Source: JBBDMU01 sp040878115 (GTDB taxonomy: Bacteria > Bacteroidota > Rhodothermia > Balneolales > Natronogracilivirgulaceae). Taken from it: a stretch of 11,355 bases of DNA. The first letter of the stretch is position 1. Every line of letters begins with the position of its first letter. A program made the translations under genes and the position numbers. Below, one piece after another: positions 7,501 to 11,355 of this stretch. The DNA is taken from positions 1 through 11,355 of the forward strand of contig JBBDMV010000154.1 in the NCBI GenBank assembly GCA_040878115.1, written 5' to 3'. Under the pieces are notes generated by a model. That model searched no databases. It was not told the origin of the DNA and saw nothing but the letters and a program-made list of their open reading frames with translations.

Positions 7501-9093
7501 AAAGTTATAAGTGGGTTCTTCAGCCGCCCAGACAACATTAGCATTCAACGAAAGCAGGTTTCGCTGAGTATGAAATTCGGAGTCCACATCAATGATTTCA
7601 TCGTTTACCCAGCCGGTTACCTGAGCGCTTTCAAGTCTCTGGCCCTGAAAATTGGATTCCCTCACGTTAAGCTGAAAGTTTATGGGGTCCTCACCGAACT
7701 CAAATCCCCGGCCGTTCAACGTGCCATCCGCATTGATCATTCCTTCCAGTTCTTCATCGGCAGCCCAGACAGCAGGATTAATCTGATTAACTTGATAATC
7801 GGCTGACCAATTGGGCATCTCTGACCAAAGCTCTGTTACATGAGCTTCGGTGAAAAACATACCACCGGCCCGGTTAAGTTCGAGGTTCGTGAAAACCTCG
7901 TTATCCCGCAGGGCGAGATTTAGAGCAAGCTGGTCCATCACGTAAGGGTCCATATGGATATCAAATAATCTTAAAACCCCATCTAATGTACCGCTTTCAT
8001 AGTTCTCAAAAGAGACGAACCCTTCAAAAGAGGATTCCAGTTCACCAAAAGATGGCATTTCAGGATCATCAAGAAGAACGCCAAAGTCCACGTTTCGAGC
8101 ATTCATGGAGAGGTTTGTAAGTGCGGGGTCAGAGCCGAGAGATAAACCTGCATTGATGCTGAACTCCTCCATGCCTACTGAAGTCGCGATTAACTGGGCA
8201 TGCAGATTATCCATTTCCCCTTCAACACTCATCCTCATGGAAATATCCTGATTAAGCGGGGCATCTTCTGCATAGGCTCGTATCGTACGCCATGATAGCG
8301 GGCCAAGCAAAGCGGAAACTTCAACCTCTTCGCTTTCCAGATCAAGGTCACCCATCATTTCGAATAACGAAGCCCCGCCTGCAATCATCAAATGATCAAG
8401 CTGAATGGCAGTGGTATCGCCGGATGCTGCGGTTTCAAAACGGACAGGGTCACTGAAGCGCTCTTCGTGTACATCGAACTCAAAATTATCGAGATCAAAG
8501 CTAAACCCCTCTTCATAAAGTTCAAAGCCGGCCAACATATTGATTTCGCGTACCTGAATGCTTGTATCGGGCAGGATCAAAGGGGCATTGACAAAAACAT
8601 TGCTACCGTGAATTTGAGCGCGTTCAACCTGAAAAGGAAACGGTCCTGCCTCGGTACCTTCTTCCGTTTCCCCTTCAGGCAAAACTTTTTCAAAGTTCCA
8701 GATACTGTCCTGATCCTGGGCCAGATAGCTGTTCATCCCAAAAATATCCACATTCTTAACCACAAAAGGAGAGGACAACAGGGCCATTATGTTATAACTG
8801 ACTTTAAGGGAATCTACAGTAGCTAGCGTGTCTTGTCCGGCATCACCCTGAGTGAGACTTATACCGCGAGCCTCAACACGGTTCCAGAGGTCACCATGCA
8901 TGTTTTCGATTTTCAACTCGCCTTCCAGGTTTTCACCCGCAACTTGTTCAACCTGCCCCCTGATGTAATCAAAAACGAAGTCCGCCCTCATGGCCAGTCT
9001 TATTACAGCAATCAACGCCAATATCACGACCAGCGTGATCCAGGGCCAGCGCCGCCTTCTTTTTGGTTGGTTTTGATCGGTATTTTCGGCCAT
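4600..9093 (-). CDS. tamB: TamB, inner-membrane-anchored translocation and assembly module subunit
   Basis: The 1497-residue protein is a TamB/AsmA-like giant. With TamA, TamB helps outer-membrane protein insertion and, in the family, is implicated in moving phospholipids across the periplasm along a hydrophobic beta groove. A basic stretch (KRRRR, 11-15) precedes a single membrane helix at about 16-34, giving an inner-membrane anchor with the remainder in the periplasm. A long run of repetitive beta strands follows (about 50-1210), matching the expected beta-taco shape. An acidic linker lies at about 1218-1242. The C-terminal DUF490 domain (about 1243-1497) contains GTIVFSGDLENPQMDI (1312-1327), IVSYTLFGRPF (1369-1379) and a terminal IEYMMRQNLDLVITGS strand region. 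The length is within the family range and the frame is intact. ATG at 9093 gives the anchor directly. It follows tamA by 84 bases on the same strand, so the two are probably co-transcribed. The protein is strongly acidic, like its neighbours. Confidence 0.92.
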   Translation of the reverse strand: MAENTDQNQPKRRRRWPWITLVVILALIAVIRLAMRADFVFDYIRGQVEQVAGENLEGELKIENMHGDLWNRVEARGISLTQGDAGQDTLATVDSLKVSYNIMALLSSPFVVKNVDIFGMNSYLAQDQDSIWNFEKVLPEGETEEGTEAGPFPFQVERAQIHGSNVFVNAPLILPDTSIQVREINMLAGFELYEEGFSFDLDNFEFDVHEERFSDPVRFETAASGDTTAIQLDHLMIAGGASLFEMMGDLDLESEEVEVSALLGPLSWRTIRAYAEDAPLNQDISMRMSVEGEMDNLHAQLIATSVGMEEFSINAGLSLGSDPALTNLSMNARNVDFGVLLDDPEMPSFGELESSFEGFVSFENYESGTLDGVLRLFDIHMDPYVMDQLALNLALRDNEVFTNLELNRAGGMFFTEAHVTELWSEMPNWSADYQVNQINPAVWAADEELEGMINADGTLNGRGFEFGEDPINFQLNVRESNFQGQRLESAQVTGWVNDEIIDVDSEFHTQRNLLSLNANVVWAAEEPTYNFTINTRDFDISEFMMEDTLTTRLNLDLSGEGKNFELGKMELTAAMNMDSSLVNGEEINVLSTNIDIRDSVLVLDDFIINSQFAEGNLFVRQNLIRLDDLENDLEFDIQLLDLQPLAGLAGTETLNAQGTVSGNVFPDRYERLALNVNLDVNDIAYDTLTIENIAGRITTIVDENPDFDLDLSLNQLELGEYEVEDIRLLTAGSYIDEILTGSYSFGLIIEGENGLRQRADFRYHNQSLNLTTHELDLVSEEGNYTLQGPFDVVYADELIAIDTLVLRGERTGATVQLALDQYGPESFRGNFEADYINLGLLQDIALNEVFFDGILMTQADFDIHPDQMNISSETVLADFTYNNLDLDTLQLNLDLADDRLLTDFSIQNDLQTLLASEFDLPFVLTDPEELEDEFFQEPVLGYVEVTPLDLEIFTPVLEEFGLESLVGMLALNSTLSGTAGAPDFNGEVALNEAIVSDIPIREFSLNWNYDHDSSNISLNSYLDTETQRVFDLNGDVPFYIDFQTFEFLGPQESDELAFNFRSDNFNLAVFSDFLDPETVRDLEGVLNADVAINGPMEDLTMEGFFRISDGRVRAVPNEVTFRDISVDIGLEPGKIVLERASVQSAGSLTGQGEVELDGITPENFNLDFDARNFHVYATRDIDAFIGMDAGLQGTMETPRLTGDVSVERGTIYLDEFGGSEVEEVVLEEDVENDDIAPDVEVGFYENLAMEMNFLVTRNLFLRNRSNPEMELALAGNLDLVKLEGQDMEIFGDVSIPSGYATTFGKRFEIDTGTIVFSGDLENPQMDIRTIYRPRQQEETQIEIFYTISGTLDDPEFTYESDPEMAFQDIVSYTLFGRPFNALAGFEQGAAGRAEGDFVSELAMEVLLDRVEALAAEQIGIDVLEIDNNRRGPGSGTSIKAGKFLSDRVFVAYIQELGGSDSGRQVLIEYMMRQNLDLVITGSDDHRSGVDVMWNLDY

Positions 9094-9177
9094 TACATGA
9101 TTACAATTTATTTGATATAACAGTGAAACGGACTTCCATCGTTTATGCTGTGCCCACGTGCAGCAATTATGGTTATT
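9094..9177 (-). other. tamA-tamB spacer
   Basis: The 84-base gap between the tamA stop and the tamB start contains one weak stem (GCTG...CAGC, near 9148-9165, partly wobble-paired) and no T-run. No Shine-Dalgarno precedes tamB. Nothing here argues against a shared tamAB transcript. Confidence 0.3.
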
Positions 9178-11109
9178 CTAAAATGCCTGACCAATACTAA
9201 AATGTATAGCCCATCGATTCAACGGCGGACCAAAGTCTGCTCCCTCAAACTCTCGTAAATCTTGAGGGGTCGGATTGATTTTATAACCTAAATCGACACG
9301 TACCGGCCCCACCGGAGATTGGTACCTGATTCCCCCGCCAATGCCATACTGAAGTTCATTTATGTTAAAGCCCCTGGCTTCTCGCCAAACCTGGCCACCG
9401 TCAAGAAAAGCGGCAATCCCAAAATTACTGATGAGCCTGCGTAAATCCTGTCGCAATTCCACATTAAAATTAAACGCAGACTGACCGCCCACCGGTACAT
9501 AGTTTTGAAACTCTTCATCTTCCATAATGGCTCGTTTAGGGCCAAGCTGACGGCGGGTCCAGCCGCGAACGGAATTCGTACCGCCGGAATAAAACCGGAT
9601 ATGGTTAGGTAAATTCTCATCGTGATCTGTGAACAAAACACCACCCTCTGAACGAAGCGCAATCTGCAGGGCACTTATATTAAAATAACGTCGAACATCC
9701 AGCCTGAAGCGCTGATAACTTAGAGCACCTGCACCAAAAACACCCGAATATTCTGCAAAGGGGCGTACTGACCAACCCCAATACCGGTTAATATCTGGCG
9801 ATGTAGTGTAATACCCTGAAAGCTGAATTGCGGAAATATCATATATTTGGTCTTCAAAAAGCTGTTCTTCGATGATTTCCGTATCACCAGTAATTTGCTC
9901 TTCATTACGGGTATATTCATAGGCAATGGTCCCGGCAAGCTTCTGGCTGTACTGATAAAGGAAGCTATTATTGATACCTCCGCGGAGCAACTGATAATTT
10001 TGCTCGTCAAGGCGCTGCACAAAGGGCGAAATAGTGATCGAACTGTGTGTATTGAAGATATACGGTATCAAATAATCAACATTGGCGCTTTGTTCCAGGA
10101 ACGAGCCTCTGGCACGGGATGTGAAGCTGTGGGCATTGCCCAGAATGTTTCTGTGCTGCCAGGACACATCTGCCCGAATCAACTCTTCGACTCCCACACC
10201 ACCCTGGACCCGCACACTGCGCAACGCATGCTCGCGAACATTAACATTAATATCGACCGTTGAATCTCTGGATTGCTCGGGCACGGTGATGGTTGCAAAC
10301 CGAAAAAGGTGATGGGAGAAGATCTCTCTTTGGGCAGCTCTGAGTTTATCCTGACTAAAACGCTCTCCGGGTTTTATAGAACCTTCCCTGACTACATAAT
10401 TTCCCGGTACCGTTTGCGTACCCGTCACCCTGATGCTATCAAAGTAGGCAACGGCCCCCGGGTTTAGGTTTATGAAAACAGCAGCTGTATTTTCGACCGT
10501 ATCCACATCGGCAGCAACTTCAACATCGGCATGGACATAACCCATATTTCTCAGTGTATTTAAGAAACGGCCCTCAATATCACTATGCCGGATTAATTGG
10601 TAACGCTGGCCTTCACGCAAACTTTGCTGTTCCTGACTTCTGCGAAAGCTGGGATCTTCTTCAAGTCTTTCAAGAAACCCGTTATTGTCTGCAGCCACAT
10701 ATTCAAGGTTTTCGATTACTGTTGGAGGGCCTTCTTGCACATAAAAAGTAACAGCACGCCTCCATTCCTCTTTTCCAACCTCGACTTCATACGATACGGA
10801 TGCATGTGGGTATCCGCGGCGGCGGTAGTACCGTTCTATGCGGATGACATCGCGTCTCACTTCATCTTCCACATAATCAAATCCTTCTTTATTCCAAAAG
10901 CGAAGCCTGCGGAAAAAACCGGGGGCTTCCGTAGCCATATTATCGCGCAATACCATATCTGAATACTGCTCATTCCCTTCGATTTCAAGGCCCCAAACCT
11001 GTGGTCGGGTATCATCTTGCCCAAAAGCCTGCTCTTGTCCGGAAAGAATAAAAAATACTAGTATAGCAGCAACGAGATACTGTAAACATGAATGACGCGA
11101 TATTTTCAA
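9178..11109 (-). CDS. tamA: TamA, Omp85-family outer-membrane barrel with three POTRA domains
   Basis: The 643-residue product is an Omp85/BamA-superfamily outer-membrane protein. A signal peptide (residues 1-30, likely cleaved near AFG/Q) is followed by about three POTRA domains (roughly 36-110, 129-215 and 219-292) and a C-terminal 16-strand-type barrel (about 296-643). The barrel shows FYSGGTNSVRGW (506-517), the loop-6 motif with R515 conserved in the superfamily. It also shows GGIRYQSPVGPVRVDLGYK (592-610) and a terminal phenylalanine typical of the barrel-assembly signal. Three POTRAs and the adjacent tamB favour TamA over BamA, which usually has five POTRAs. It lacks the lipobox cysteine of the Bacteroidetes TamL variant. 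The start is TTG at 11109: an in-frame TAA lies 15 bases upstream, no ATG occurs before the mature domain, and the TTG yields a good signal peptide. No Shine-Dalgarno is seen. First gene of the tamA-tamB unit. Confidence 0.9.
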   Translation of the reverse strand: MKISRHSCLQYLVAAILVFFILSGQEQAFGQDDTRPQVWGLEIEGNEQYSDMVLRDNMATEAPGFFRRLRFWNKEGFDYVEDEVRRDVIRIERYYRRRGYPHASVSYEVEVGKEEWRRAVTFYVQEGPPTVIENLEYVAADNNGFLERLEEDPSFRRSQEQQSLREGQRYQLIRHSDIEGRFLNTLRNMGYVHADVEVAADVDTVENTAAVFINLNPGAVAYFDSIRVTGTQTVPGNYVVREGSIKPGERFSQDKLRAAQREIFSHHLFRFATITVPEQSRDSTVDINVNVREHALRSVRVQGGVGVEELIRADVSWQHRNILGNAHSFTSRARGSFLEQSANVDYLIPYIFNTHSSITISPFVQRLDEQNYQLLRGGINNSFLYQYSQKLAGTIAYEYTRNEEQITGDTEIIEEQLFEDQIYDISAIQLSGYYTTSPDINRYWGWSVRPFAEYSGVFGAGALSYQRFRLDVRRYFNISALQIALRSEGGVLFTDHDENLPNHIRFYSGGTNSVRGWTRRQLGPKRAIMEDEEFQNYVPVGGQSAFNFNVELRQDLRRLISNFGIAAFLDGGQVWREARGFNINELQYGIGGGIRYQSPVGPVRVDLGYKINPTPQDLREFEGADFGPPLNRWAIHFSIGQAF

Positions 11110-11280
11110 AGCAGTACAGGATTACTAAAATGATGATCTTTTCGTCGAAATAGATGATCAACGGCTCTCTTTAAGAGTATGGATTTGACAATAGTTTCAA
11201 TTGACCATGGTATATCTAAACGATAAGATAAAAATAAAAAAGAAAATATATTTGAATGCATGGCAATGCCAAAGAAACGG
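11110..11280 (-). promoter_or_regulatory. Upstream region of tamA
   Basis: This gene-free region should contain the tamA promoter. On the minus strand a TTGAAA near 11199-11194 is followed by weak -10-like words, with spacing too short to be convincing. A small perfect inverted repeat, CTCTT-T-AAGAG (11167-11177), lies about 60 bases before the TTG start and could be an operator or chance. On the plus strand TTGACA (11185-11190) with TATATC (11211-11216) is spaced too widely. The stretch 11220-11256 is strikingly AT-rich. No call beyond location is justified. Confidence 0.3.
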
Positions 11281-11291
11281 CTCTACCCGCC

Positions 11292-11339
11292 GGTACGGGT
11301 GTCTCGCCCGTACCACACTATACTGCGGCGTCTCGCCGC
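11292..11339. repeat. Pair of small hairpin repeats with GTCTCGCC core
   Basis: Two adjacent hairpins share a centre. The first is GGTACGGG (11292-11299) pairing with CCCGTACC (11307-11314) around a 7-base loop. The second is GCGGCG (11325-11330) pairing with CGCCGC (11334-11339) around TCT. Both contain GTCTCGCC, although their stems differ. Stems that change in a compensating way around a constant core are typical of dispersed intergenic hairpin repeats. The left edge of the window begins with a related word on the opposite strand. No T-run follows, so these are not classical terminators. The AT-rich sequence beside them contrasts sharply in composition. Confidence 0.6.
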
Positions 11340-11355
11340 TACACCTTTTCATCAA

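Noticed and set aside
8392..8826. 144-codon plus-strand open frame inside tamB
   Set aside because: It lies antisense in a strongly supported gene and has no recognisable motif.
9148..9165. Terminator between tamA and tamB
   Set aside because: The stem is short, depends on wobble pairs and has no following T-run.
9847..10263. 138-codon plus-strand open frame inside tamA, and similar ones at 10082-10312 and 10597-10962
   Set aside because: They are antisense shadows of the Omp85 gene without recognisable features.
9178..11109. BamA instead of TamA
   Set aside because: There are only about three POTRA domains and a length of 643, and tamB follows directly. BamA usually has five POTRAs and a longer chain.

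Overview
The window looks like chromosomal DNA from a Gram-negative bacterium of the Bacteroidota/FCB group. Balneolota or Rhodothermota (often marine or saline) is my best guess. The grounds are a TamA/TamB outer-membrane pair, a secreted protein with the C-terminal tail typical of that group (YPNPF, then LGR and SGIYLYRLRAG), very acidic predicted proteins, and start codons without clear Shine-Dalgarno sequences. The lineage is inferred from motifs only.

Layout, left to right. Positions 1-163 hold no gene, only small palindromes. At 164-1195 (minus) is a ChbG/YdjC-type carbohydrate deacetylase with a lipoprotein-like signal. Diverging from it at 1266-1556 (plus) is a small, AT-rich, single-domain GIY-YIG nuclease. 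The next 494 bases (1557-2050) are almost filled by two tandem copies of a ~210-base non-coding element. Each copy has nested inverted repeats and a variable loop, and the pair ends 26 bases from the next gene.

From 2051 to 11109 three genes lie on the minus strand in the transcription order tamA (9178-11109), tamB (4600-9093), then a secreted zinc metallopeptidase (2051-4453). TamA is an Omp85 barrel with three apparent POTRA domains. TamB is a 1497-residue inner-membrane-anchored periplasmic bridge ending in the DUF490 domain. Together they should form the TAM machine for outer-membrane assembly or lipid traffic. The peptidase has an HEYQH...NEGQSE zinc site and a probable type IX secretion tail. 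It may share the transcript or have its own promoter in the 146-base gap. The right edge (11110-11355) holds the tamA upstream region and a pair of small hairpin repeats with a shared GTCTCGCC core.

The most interesting part is 1266-2024: a compact GIY-YIG nuclease directly upstream of two copies of a structured palindromic element. This arrangement resembles the way RAYT enzymes sit beside REP palindromes. A nuclease-repeat partnership is a hypothesis here, not something the sequence proves. No tRNA, rRNA, CRISPR array or complete insertion sequence was seen.
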